Assembly: GCA_934254725.1 (NCBI GenBank)
Contig: CAKQLR010000053.1
Coordinates: forward strand, 1 to 12,890
Reading direction: 5' to 3'
Origin: an uncultured Clostridia bacterium
Lineage (GTDB): Bacteria > Bacillota > Clostridia > Christensenellales > Borkfalkiaceae
Length of the DNA: 12,890 nucleotides
The notes under the pieces were generated by a model. That model saw nothing but the letters and a program-made list of their open reading frames with translations, had not been told where the DNA came from and did not search any database. Positions 1-5,882 of this stretch are shown here, piece after piece. The stretch's first letter is position 1. Each line of letters begins with the position of its first letter. Made by a program: the position numbers and the translations under genes.

Positions 1-10
1 ATATACTGCG

Positions 11-39
11 ATTATACCACCATCTGCTTATATTGTCAA
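11..39 (-). promoter_or_regulatory. sigma-A-type promoter firing leftward out of the window
   Basis: Read on the minus strand, TTGACA (39-34) and TATAAT (16-11) are separated by exactly 17 bases, a perfect consensus pair. Transcription would begin near position 4 and run out of the window, so the gene it serves is not visible. It points away from the tRNA promoter at 97-125. Confidence 0.75.
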
Positions 40-96
40 TATTCTTTGAAAACAAACTTTTTATTAAAAAAATTTCCGTAAATCTGTTAAAAATGT

Positions 97-125
97 TTGC
101 GTTATAAAAAAATTTATGATATCAT
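97..125 (+). promoter_or_regulatory. promoter of the tRNA-Glu gene
   Basis: TTGCGT (97-102) and TATCAT (120-125) are separated by 17 bases. Predicted initiation near 132 is a few bases before the mature tRNA 5' end at 139, as expected for a tRNA gene with its own promoter. The -35 box is a weak match and the -10 box matches 5 of 6. Confidence 0.6.
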
Positions 126-138
126 AGTTAGGTAATTC

Positions 139-213
139 GGCCTCATGGTCAAGCGGTTAAGACGTCGCCCTCTCACGGCGAAATCAGGAGTTCGATTCTC
201 CTTGGGGCTACCA
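139..213 (+). tRNA. tRNA-Glu, anticodon CTC
   Basis: A complete cloverleaf can be folded by eye. The 7-bp acceptor stem pairs 139-145 with TGGGGCT, including a G-U pair at the first position. The D arm is GTC...GAC with an AAGCGGTTAA loop. The anticodon stem TCGCC/GGCGA encloses the loop CTCTCAC, giving anticodon CTC, which reads the glutamate codon GAG. The T arm is AGGAG-TTCGATT-CTCCT. The 3' CCA is encoded (211-213). There is no intron and no neighbouring tRNA; the gene is a single transcription unit with its own promoter and terminator. Confidence 0.96.
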
Positions 214-220
214 TTTATCG

Positions 221-250
221 AAAACACGGTTTTTAGCCGTGTTTTTTCTT
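221..250 (+). terminator. intrinsic terminator of the tRNA-Glu gene
   Basis: Stem AACACGG/CCGTGTT (223-229 with 237-243) is followed by a run of T's through 250. It begins about ten bases after the tRNA CCA end. Confidence 0.85.
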
Positions 251-269
251 TACTTTTTTTACCTCCGGA

Positions 270-301
270 CAAAAATTAAGACCGAGCTTTTCTGCCCGGT
301 C
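270..301 (-). terminator. intrinsic terminator of the BMP transporter operon
   Basis: On the minus strand, GACCGGGC (301-294) pairs with GCTCGGTC (287-280) with one G-U pair. TTAATTTTT follows. It lies about ten bases past the stop codon of the last permease gene. The tRNA terminator is immediately adjacent on the other strand, so the two converging units are insulated from each other. Confidence 0.85.
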
Positions 302-312
302 CTGTTTTTTAG

Positions 313-1278
313 TTACCTTTCCTCTCGGAAATAAGCTAGCCCTAAACTTGCAGGGCCTTGATTCTCTTTACTGTTGCGAATACTCGTAACAATAAGGACT
401 ATTATCGTAACCACATACGGAAGCATCTTCATCAATTTCATAAGCGTAAACTGTATATTGATATAGAATGAAATAATATACAAACCGCCGAAAACAACAG
501 AGCCGAATATGCTTAAATACGGTTTCCATAACGTAAAAATAACAAGCGCAATGGAAAGCCACCCTAAAGCTTCTATCGTGGAAGAATTCTCCCAACTTCC
601 TTTAACAAAGTCCATAACGTAAAACAAACCGCCGAGACCTGCAATACCGCTACCTATAAGTATAGCGGTATACTTATATGAATTAACATTAATTCCCACG
701 GCATCTGCAGCATAGGGATTTTCGCCGACCGAACGCAAATGCAAACCGACTTTAGTTCTTCTCAGAACGAAACCAACCACAAGAGCTATCACTATTGCAA
801 GATACACGAGTATACCGTGAGACAAGAAGATTTCACCAAACGCTCCTAAATTTTCGGAGACAGGTAAAGAACGAGAGATAATCCTGCTGGCATAAGATAA
901 GCACGAATCATCTACATACCTTCCTATAAAGAACTGCGCAAAACCTGAGCCAAACGTCGTTATTGCGAGACCCGTAACGTTTTGATTCGATTTCATAGAA
1001 ACTGTAAGAAACGCATAGATCAATCCGCAGGCAGCGGCAAAAACAAACGCAAACAAAACAGCGATGAGCACCAACAGTAACCAAGAAGCCTCAGCCCTGT
1101 CGGCAAGAGAATTTATATATATCGAAACACCGTAACATCCGCCGGCACAGCCCACGCACATTATGCCCGGAACACCTAAGTTAAGATGTCCGGATTTTTC
1201 CATAATTATTTCACCGATGCATCCATACAAAAAAATCATACCAAAAGCTATTGCGCTTGTAATAAACGTAACAAACAT
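313..1278 (-). CDS. ABC transporter permease, NupQ/YufQ type (BMP-family nucleoside transporter)
   Basis: This is an integral membrane permease of 321 residues, the usual size for the YufQ/NupQ subfamily of the branched-chain/ribose-type permease superfamily. It would form half of the channel of a BMP-type ABC importer. Hydrophobic segments span most of the protein (about 5-25, 66-92, 101-119, 154-172, 202-224, 236-270 and 285-300). The subfamily motif GHLNLGVPGIM lies at 30-40. The cytoplasmic coupling loop VGENPYAADAVGIN, where the ATPase docks, lies at 184-197. The start is supported by AAGGAGG at 1295-1289, inside the end of the upstream permease gene, which ends only 2 bases away. It is the last gene of the four-gene operon. 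Substrate is inferred from the operon type (purine nucleosides are usual), not shown by this sequence. Confidence 0.93.
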   Translation of the reverse strand: MFVTFITSAIAFGMIFLYGCIGEIIMEKSGHLNLGVPGIMCVGCAGGCYGVSIYINSLADRAEASWLLLVLIAVLFAFVFAAACGLIYAFLTVSMKSNQNVTGLAITTFGSGFAQFFIGRYVDDSCLSYASRIISRSLPVSENLGAFGEIFLSHGILVYLAIVIALVVGFVLRRTKVGLHLRSVGENPYAADAVGINVNSYKYTAILIGSGIAGLGGLFYVMDFVKGSWENSSTIEALGWLSIALVIFTLWKPYLSIFGSVVFGGLYIISFYINIQFTLMKLMKMLPYVVTIIVLIVTSIRNSKENQGPASLGLAYFREER

Positions 1279-1280
1279 TT

Positions 1281-2378
1281 TTATTTGCCCTCCTTTTTAG
1301 CAGATTTCTTTCCTCTGAATATCATCTTGTACGAAATAAAGAATTCGCACGCAATTATTAAGAAGTAAATTATTCCGGTAACGATAGAAGAAAGTGAATC
1401 GTCCGTAAATCCTAAGACCATTCTCACATCTTGCATACCTTTAGATAAAAACGTAACGAAATACGAGGTCAAAATGATTACGAGAGGATTAAACTTACCG
1501 AGCCACGCAGTCATAATTGCGGTAAAGCCCATATTCGCATTCATCCCTGAAGAAACGGTATAGTTTATCGCACCCGAAAGCAACAAACCGATAATGCCGC
1601 AAATCGCACCTGACAAAATAAGCGTTCTGATAACGACTTTCTTTACATTTATACCTATATATTTTGCGGTGTTTTCACTTTCGCCGACAACAGTCACTTC
1701 ATATCCGTGTTTTGAGAATTTGAAATAGATCGTAACCGCTACAACGAGAACGGCAACCACAATAATAGCAAGTAAATAGTTGTTCCCTATAACGGGTAAA
1801 TGACCTCTGTCCAACGGGTTAAGAGCGCCGCTCTTCGGTCTCCATAAAACTATAAAAAACTCTACCAGTCCGGAAGCGACATAGTTCATCATCAACGTGA
1901 AAAGAGTTTCGTTAGTCTTAAAACAAGCCTTGAATATGGCAGGAATAACAGCCCAGAGCGCACCGGCAACTATTGCGGAAACAATCATCAATATATTTAC
2001 AATCCAGTTGGGCATCTTATCCCCGAGATAATACATACAGATGGTAGTCGCAAGACAACCAACAAGTATCTGTCCGTTTCCGCCTAAATTCCAGAATTTC
2101 ATTTTAAACGCAGGAACTAAAGCCAGAGACACACCGAGCAATAAAGCCCCGTCGCGAAGGAAAACCCAAATCGCCACCGATGATCCGAAACAACCGTCAA
2201 GCATTGACAACGGAACTAATAAAGGACTCTTGCCGCTGACAAGACTACACAACAAAGAAGCAATTACCAAGCCCAATATAATTGAAACAATTCTTATAAG
2301 CCAAGCTTTCCATAAAGGCATATCGCTTCTTTTTATAACATGAAAAAGAGGTTCTCTTACTGTAGTATGTTTACTCAT
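1281..2378 (-). CDS. ABC transporter permease, NupP/YufP type (BMP-family nucleoside transporter)
   Basis: This is the second, larger permease of the transporter (365 residues, normal for YufP/NupP). It should pair with the 313-1278 product. About nine hydrophobic segments are visible, for example 28-48, 65-92, 104-118, 125-150, 157-179, 201-220, 249-270, 283-312 and 331-354. Family motifs are KFWNLGGNGQILVG at 94-107, ETLFTLMMNYVASG at 157-170 and the coupling-loop sequence GESENTAKYIGINV at 232-245. The tail is lysine-rich and cytoplasmic. Its ATG overlaps the TAA stop of the ATPase gene by one base (TAATG), with AGGAGG upstream, so the two genes are probably translationally coupled. Identity as a BMP-type permease is firm; substrate is inferred. 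Confidence 0.93.
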   Translation of the reverse strand: MSKHTTVREPLFHVIKRSDMPLWKAWLIRIVSIILGLVIASLLCSLVSGKSPLLVPLSMLDGCFGSSVAIWVFLRDGALLLGVSLALVPAFKMKFWNLGGNGQILVGCLATTICMYYLGDKMPNWIVNILMIVSAIVAGALWAVIPAIFKACFKTNETLFTLMMNYVASGLVEFFIVLWRPKSGALNPLDRGHLPVIGNNYLLAIIVVAVLVVAVTIYFKFSKHGYEVTVVGESENTAKYIGINVKKVVIRTLILSGAICGIIGLLLSGAINYTVSSGMNANMGFTAIMTAWLGKFNPLVIILTSYFVTFLSKGMQDVRMVLGFTDDSLSSIVTGIIYFLIIACEFFISYKMIFRGKKSAKKEGK

Positions 2379-4162
2379 TAAGCCCTGTCCTCCTGTTTTG
2401 TTATTTTTTGATGCTGGTCGACAGTAAGAACCTTACCCGATACACACGATTGTTTGGCATCAACCAATTTCTTATCGTATTCCCTGTTTCGTTTTTCCGT
2501 CAATTCCGAAAAAGCATACTTATTCTCTCCGTTTAAAGGACGAGCTACGATATTCACTCTGTTTTCAAGAAATTCTTTATCCGCGAAACATGATTGATTT
2601 GCCCTCTCCGCAGCCTCACCAGAAACGGCAACGGTTTTTGTCATATAAGCACCTACTTCTTCCTTAGTCGTAGTTCTTCCGTAAACAACTCCCGTTATCA
2701 TACCAGAAGAAATAACGATAATTCTGTCGCAAAGAGCTACCAACACGTCAAGATCTTCGCCGACGAATAAAACAGACACACCGTTTTGCTTTTGCTTTGT
2801 AAGCAAATTATAAATTGTGTAGGAAGAATTGATATCAAGTCCCCTTACTGGGTATGCCGCCATAAGAACCTTGGGTGCCGCAGCTATTTCTCTGCCTACC
2901 AGAACTTTTTGAACGTTACCACCGGATAGTCTTCTTACCGGGGTGTGCGAGCTTGGCGTGACAACTTGTAAACTTTCAATTATATTGTCTGCAAGCGCAC
3001 TCGGACTTTTTCTGTCGAGGAATGCAGAATTGCCTTTTCTATAGCTTCTGAGCATCATATTGTCTACGATGTCCATATTCCCTACAAGCCCCATACCAAG
3101 TCTATCCTCGGGAACAAACGAAAGCCTTACGCCGAGTTCTCTTATCTCTTCCGGCGATTTATTCCTTAAATTAACTGTCTCGCACGTTTTGGGGTTATTG
3201 TATGAAATAACGCCTTTATCAATCGTTTGCAAACCCGCCACAGCTTCCAGAAGTTCTCTCTGTCCGCTACCGGCTATACCCGCAATTCCGAGTATTTCAC
3301 CCGAAAAAGCAGTGAACGAAACATCGTTTACAACGTTTACGCCTTCTCTGTTCTTGCAGGACAAATGCTCGATTTTTAGTCTTGGTTCAGGATTTACCGG
3401 CATGGGTCTGTAAATCTGCAACTCAACCTTGGCACCGACCATCATTTCGGTTAAAATCTGTTCGTTTACGTCCTTAGTATAAACTGTTCCCAAACCGTCT
3501 TTTGTTTTTATATGTTCGCCTTTTCTCAAAACGGCAACTCTGTCGGATATCTCCATAACTTCGTTGAGTTTATGAGTAATTATTATTATCGACTTTCCGT
3601 CTTCCTTCATCTTGCGCAAAACAGCGAATAATTTTTGTGTCTCCTGAGGAGTTAAAACGGCTGTCGGTTCATCCAAAATCAAAATTTCGGCACCGCGGTA
3701 TAGTACTTTTATAATTTCAACCGTCTGTTTTTCCGAAACGGACATATCGTAAATTTTCTTTTTGGGATCTAATACGAAACCATACTTGTCCGCCAATTCT
3801 TTCACAAGTTTGTTTACTTTCTTTAAATTATACCGTTCGCCTTTCGTGCCGAGGAATATATTCTGAGCAGCGGTAAAAACATCAACCAACTTAAAATGTT
3901 GATGAATCATTCCTATTTTATATTTGAAAGCGTCCTGCGGGGATTTGATAACGGCTTTTTCTCCGTTTACGAAAATTTCGCCTTCATCGGGAAAATAAAT
4001 ACCCGCAATTATATTCATGAGGGTTGTTTTACCGCTTCCGTTTTCGCCGAGAATAGAAAGGATTTCTCCTTTATACAAAGTTAAATCCACGTCTTTATTT
4101 GCGGCGACCTTGCCGAAATATTTGGAAACGTGTTTTAGTTCGAGCGCGATCTGATTTTCCAT
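2378..4162 (-). CDS. ABC transporter ATP-binding protein with two nucleotide-binding domains (NupO/YufO type), with a long C-terminal tail
   Basis: This is the ATPase subunit that powers the BMP-type importer. Two ABC domains are fused in tandem. The first (about 5-240) has Walker A GENGSGKTT at 39-47, Q-loop Gln88, signature MSVSEKQ at 140-146, Walker B ILILDEP at 160-166 and switch His197. The second (about 260-505) is the usual degenerate partner: its Walker A region GIAGSGQRE (295-303) has Gln in place of Lys, the signature is LSGGNVQKV at 412-420, and its Walker B region reads MAAYPVRGLDI with no catalytic Asp-Glu. At 594 residues it is roughly 80 longer than the usual 500-515. The excess is a hydrophilic tail from about 511 onward that I do not recognise. 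A good ribosome binding site (GGAGGT) lies 5 bases before the ATG. It is the second gene of the operon, 89 bases after the lipoprotein gene. Confidence 0.94.
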   Translation of the reverse strand: MENQIALELKHVSKYFGKVAANKDVDLTLYKGEILSILGENGSGKTTLMNIIAGIYFPDEGEIFVNGEKAVIKSPQDAFKYKIGMIHQHFKLVDVFTAAQNIFLGTKGERYNLKKVNKLVKELADKYGFVLDPKKKIYDMSVSEKQTVEIIKVLYRGAEILILDEPTAVLTPQETQKLFAVLRKMKEDGKSIIIITHKLNEVMEISDRVAVLRKGEHIKTKDGLGTVYTKDVNEQILTEMMVGAKVELQIYRPMPVNPEPRLKIEHLSCKNREGVNVVNDVSFTAFSGEILGIAGIAGSGQRELLEAVAGLQTIDKGVISYNNPKTCETVNLRNKSPEEIRELGVRLSFVPEDRLGMGLVGNMDIVDNMMLRSYRKGNSAFLDRKSPSALADNIIESLQVVTPSSHTPVRRLSGGNVQKVLVGREIAAAPKVLMAAYPVRGLDINSSYTIYNLLTKQKQNGVSVLFVGEDLDVLVALCDRIIVISSGMITGVVYGRTTTKEEVGAYMTKTVAVSGEAAERANQSCFADKEFLENRVNIVARPLNGENKYAFSELTEKRNREYDKKLVDAKQSCVSGKVLTVDQHQKITKQEDRA

Positions 4163-4193
4163 CGCGTACCTCCGTAGTATTTTTAAAAACAGA

Positions 4194-4223
4194 GATAAGC
4201 GGAGAACTTTTTCTCCGCTTATC
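4194..4223 (-). promoter_or_regulatory. strong intercistronic hairpin between lipoprotein and ATPase genes
   Basis: A perfect 13-bp stem GATAAGCGGAGAA/TTCTCCGCTTATC encloses a 4-base loop. On the minus strand it is followed by TCTGTTTTTAA, a displaced and interrupted U-run. It lies in the 89-base gap between the binding-protein gene and the ATPase gene. Such hairpins commonly act as leaky terminators or 3'-end stabilisers that keep the binding protein in excess of the membrane subunits; that role is inferred. Confidence 0.7.
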
Positions 4224-4251
4224 GTAATGCAATTTGAAGTTACACTATCTA

Positions 4252-5469
4252 TTAGGCAATAATATCGATACCGTCTATATCCAAATCGAAATAAGGAGCG
4301 GAACGTTTGCCTTCGCCAGACTCATCAAAGAAAGTCACAGTTCCGTCCGTTTTGATTGCTTCGGTGTCACCCTTATAAGCTTCGTCATAGTTAACATCTG
4401 CCATATAAGAAGTAACAGCTGCACCGTCTACAGTAAACTTGGAGCAATCAAATACCTTCAACGTACCATTAACGAGCTGAGCTTTTACTTCGTTAATTTT
4501 TTCCTGAGTTCCAACAGCAGCTGCAGTGCCGAATTCGGTAAGTTCAACGGAGCCGGTGCCTATGGAACCAAAATAATCTTCGGGGATTACAGTACCGTCA
4601 TTAAGAACAGCAGATTTAATCATCAATTCGAAGTAAGGCTGCCAATTAATTTTGGACGAAACGATAAAGGTATTACCGCACTTCGAAGCAGTGCTTCCGT
4701 TATAGGATACATTGGGAACGCCCGCAGTTTCGCAAGCAGTAGGAGCACCCCAGGAGTCTGCGTGCTGGCTAACGATAGCAGCGCCTAAATTAATTAAAGC
4801 TTCCGCTGCGCTCTTTTCGCCTGCTTCGTCATACCATTCGCCGGTAAACTTAACTTTCATAACGACATTGGAAACTACGGATTTAACTCCGAGATACCAA
4901 GCTGTATAACCGGATTTAACTTCGGCATAGGGCTTTGCACCTACGTAACCGAGAATATAATTTTCACCTTCTTTCTTAGCCGTAGCGGGAAGCGTACTGT
5001 TATCAATCATTTCCTGAAGTTTAAGACCAGCGGCAACGCCTGCAAGGTAACGCCCTTCATAGATGGAAGCAAAAGCGTTGTGGAAATTGGAAAGATTTTC
5101 GGTGTGAGCCATAACGCCGGTAGCGTGGCAGAACTGAACATCGGTAAATTCTTTAGCGGCTCTTAACATATAAGCTTCATGCGAGAAAGAATCGGCAAAA
5201 ATAGCTTTGCATCCTTTGGAAGCAAGTTTAACAGCCTGATTGTAGCAATCTTCCTCTTCGGGTACACCGGTAATAATGGTATAATCGGTCACACCGAGCT
5301 TATTGCAAGCAGCTTTGAAAGCATCGATAAAATTTTTGTCGTAAGTGGAATTTTCATCGTGAAGTGCAAGCAAGCCTACGGAATATGTCTCTCCGCCGCA
5401 AGCGGTGAACATGGAGCAAACGCCTAAGGACATTGCTAATGCGAGAAATAAGGATAACAGTTTCTTCAT
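4252..5469 (-). CDS. BMP-family substrate-binding lipoprotein of an ABC transporter (PnrA/NupN-like)
   Basis: This extracellular binding protein delivers substrate to the ABC importer encoded by the next three genes; characterised members of the family (PnrA, NupN) bind purine nucleosides. The N-terminus is a lipoprotein signal peptide: MKK, a hydrophobic stretch to about residue 20, then FTAC with the lipidated cysteine at 24. Family features follow: HDENSTYDKNF near 37-47, FCHATGVMAHTENLSNFHNA and YEGRYLAGVAAG in the first lobe, then SQHADSWGAPTACETAGVPN in the second. Its 405 residues are somewhat longer than the roughly 350 of PnrA. A ribosome binding site (GGAGG, about 5480-5476) precedes the ATG. 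It is the first gene of the operon. I found no convincing promoter of its own in the 90 bases before it, which makes the upstream leader at 5556-5746 relevant. Lipoprotein and family assignment are firm; nucleoside specificity is inferred. Confidence 0.94.
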   Translation of the reverse strand: MKKLLSLFLALAMSLGVCSMFTACGGETYSVGLLALHDENSTYDKNFIDAFKAACNKLGVTDYTIITGVPEEEDCYNQAVKLASKGCKAIFADSFSHEAYMLRAAKEFTDVQFCHATGVMAHTENLSNFHNAFASIYEGRYLAGVAAGLKLQEMIDNSTLPATAKKEGENYILGYVGAKPYAEVKSGYTAWYLGVKSVVSNVVMKVKFTGEWYDEAGEKSAAEALINLGAAIVSQHADSWGAPTACETAGVPNVSYNGSTASKCGNTFIVSSKINWQPYFELMIKSAVLNDGTVIPEDYFGSIGTGSVELTEFGTAAAVGTQEKINEVKAQLVNGTLKVFDCSKFTVDGAAVTSYMADVNYDEAYKGDTEAIKTDGTVTFFDESGEGKRSAPYFDLDIDGIDIIA

Positions 5470-5482
5470 AATAAACCTCCGT

Positions 5483-5499
5483 TTTGCCTTTTTGGCAAA
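5483..5499 (-). repeat. small inverted repeat just before the lipoprotein ribosome binding site
   Basis: On the minus strand TTTGCC and GGCAAA (6 bp) flank a loop of five A's and end a few bases before the GGAGG ribosome binding site. It is too short and lacks a U-run to be a terminator. It could stabilise the mRNA 5' end or affect initiation. Confidence 0.4.
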
Positions 5500-5555
5500 T
5501 ATTTTATAAAAAGTTTATTTCTGCGGAATTAACCGTAAAAACCTATAAAATATTA

Positions 5556-5597
5556 AGAAAATAAAAAACCGTACGCGCAGTAAGTATGCGCATACGG
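5556..5597 (-). terminator. intrinsic terminator upstream of the BMP operon (possible attenuator)
   Basis: On the minus strand, CCGTATGCGCA (5597-5587) pairs with TGCGCGTACGG (5579-5569) over 11 bp with one G-U pair and a 7-base loop. TTTTTTATTTTC follows directly. The fold is a textbook terminator for leftward transcription. It lies 4 bases after the stop of the 28-codon ORF and about 90 bases before the lipoprotein start. It either ends a small independent transcript or attenuates the transporter operon. Confidence 0.85.
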
Positions 5598-5600
5598 AGA

Positions 5601-5687
5601 TTATAAATGTACAACGATAATCACCGCTTTATTTGAAGCGGTAGAGTGCTGAATTTTTCCCATTTGTAAAAACATAACGGTATTCAT
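5601..5687 (-). CDS. 28-residue ORF in a leader transcript (small protein or leader peptide)
   Basis: I do not recognise this peptide. It begins MNTVMFLQMGKIQHSTASNK and ends in a hydrophobic stretch, AVIIVVHL. The case for translation is contextual. A promoter (TTGACT, 17 bases, TATGAT) predicts a start near 5711. AGAGGG lies 7 bases before the ATG. The stop codon falls 3 bases before the 5' arm of a strong terminator. The frame is open further upstream to 5834, but the longer form is ruled out because the promoter lies inside it. A 7-bp hairpin (5623-5629 with 5636-5642) lies within the coding sequence. A ribosome at the stop codon would cover the terminator's 5' arm, which is how leader-peptide attenuators work. 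It could equally be a small-protein gene, or a small RNA with a chance ORF. Confidence 0.45.
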   Translation of the reverse strand: MNTVMFLQMGKIQHSTASNKAVIIVVHL

Positions 5688-5717
5688 GTGTAAGCCCTCT
5701 TTCGAAAATCTGTCTAT

Positions 5718-5746
5718 ATCATAAACCAATCTTTCGATAAAGTCAA
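5718..5746 (-). promoter_or_regulatory. promoter of the leader transcript upstream of the BMP operon
   Basis: On the minus strand TTGACT (5746-5741) and TATGAT (5723-5718) are separated by 17 bases. Initiation is predicted near 5711. The first product would be the 28-codon ORF, then the terminator at 5556-5597; read-through would reach the transporter genes. A 10-base direct repeat brackets the -35 box (see 5732-5762). Confidence 0.75.
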
Positions 5747-5762
5747 ATGTTTTTTCGATAAA
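5732..5762. repeat. direct repeat TTTCGATAAA, two copies one 21-bp step apart, around a -35 box
   Basis: Identical 10-base copies lie at 5732-5741 and 5753-5762. They are 21 bp apart start to start, two helical turns, on either side of the leader promoter's -35 box. A weaker version, TTTCGAAAA, lies at 5700-5708 in the early transcribed region. The arrangement fits a repressor or activator site, but the local DNA is A+T-rich and the same ten bases (reverse complement) occur once elsewhere (214-223), so chance is possible. Confidence 0.35.
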
Positions 5763-5827
5763 TTGCGGCATTTTTTTGAAAAAATTTTTTGAAATAAAAA
5801 CCAAATATCCTCGGCACTTCTTTTTTC

Positions 5828-5856
5828 TTGACATTATATATATAATCTGCTACAAT
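5828..5856 (+). promoter_or_regulatory. promoter of the oligoendopeptidase gene
   Basis: TTGACA (5828-5833) and TACAAT (5851-5856) are separated by 17 bases, close to perfect consensus. Initiation is predicted near 5863, giving a leader of about 20 bases that carries AAGGAGA five bases before the ATG. It diverges from the leader promoter at 5718-5746; the -35 boxes are 81 bp apart across A+T-rich DNA. Confidence 0.85.
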
Positions 5857-5882
5857 TTTCCAAAAAGAAAAAGGAGATAATC

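Noticed and set aside
5470..5717. Purine riboswitch in the leader of the BMP operon
   Set aside because: The transporter type suggested one, but the conserved core of the purine aptamer (paired P1 with TATA...GTTTCTACC-type loops) is not visible on the minus strand. The structures present are explained by the short ORF, terminator and small inverted repeat.
5688..5834. Extension of the 28-codon ORF upstream to 77 codons
   Set aside because: The frame is open, but the promoter boxes at 5718-5746 lie inside the extension, so it would not be in the transcript. AGAGGG fits the inner ATG at 5687.
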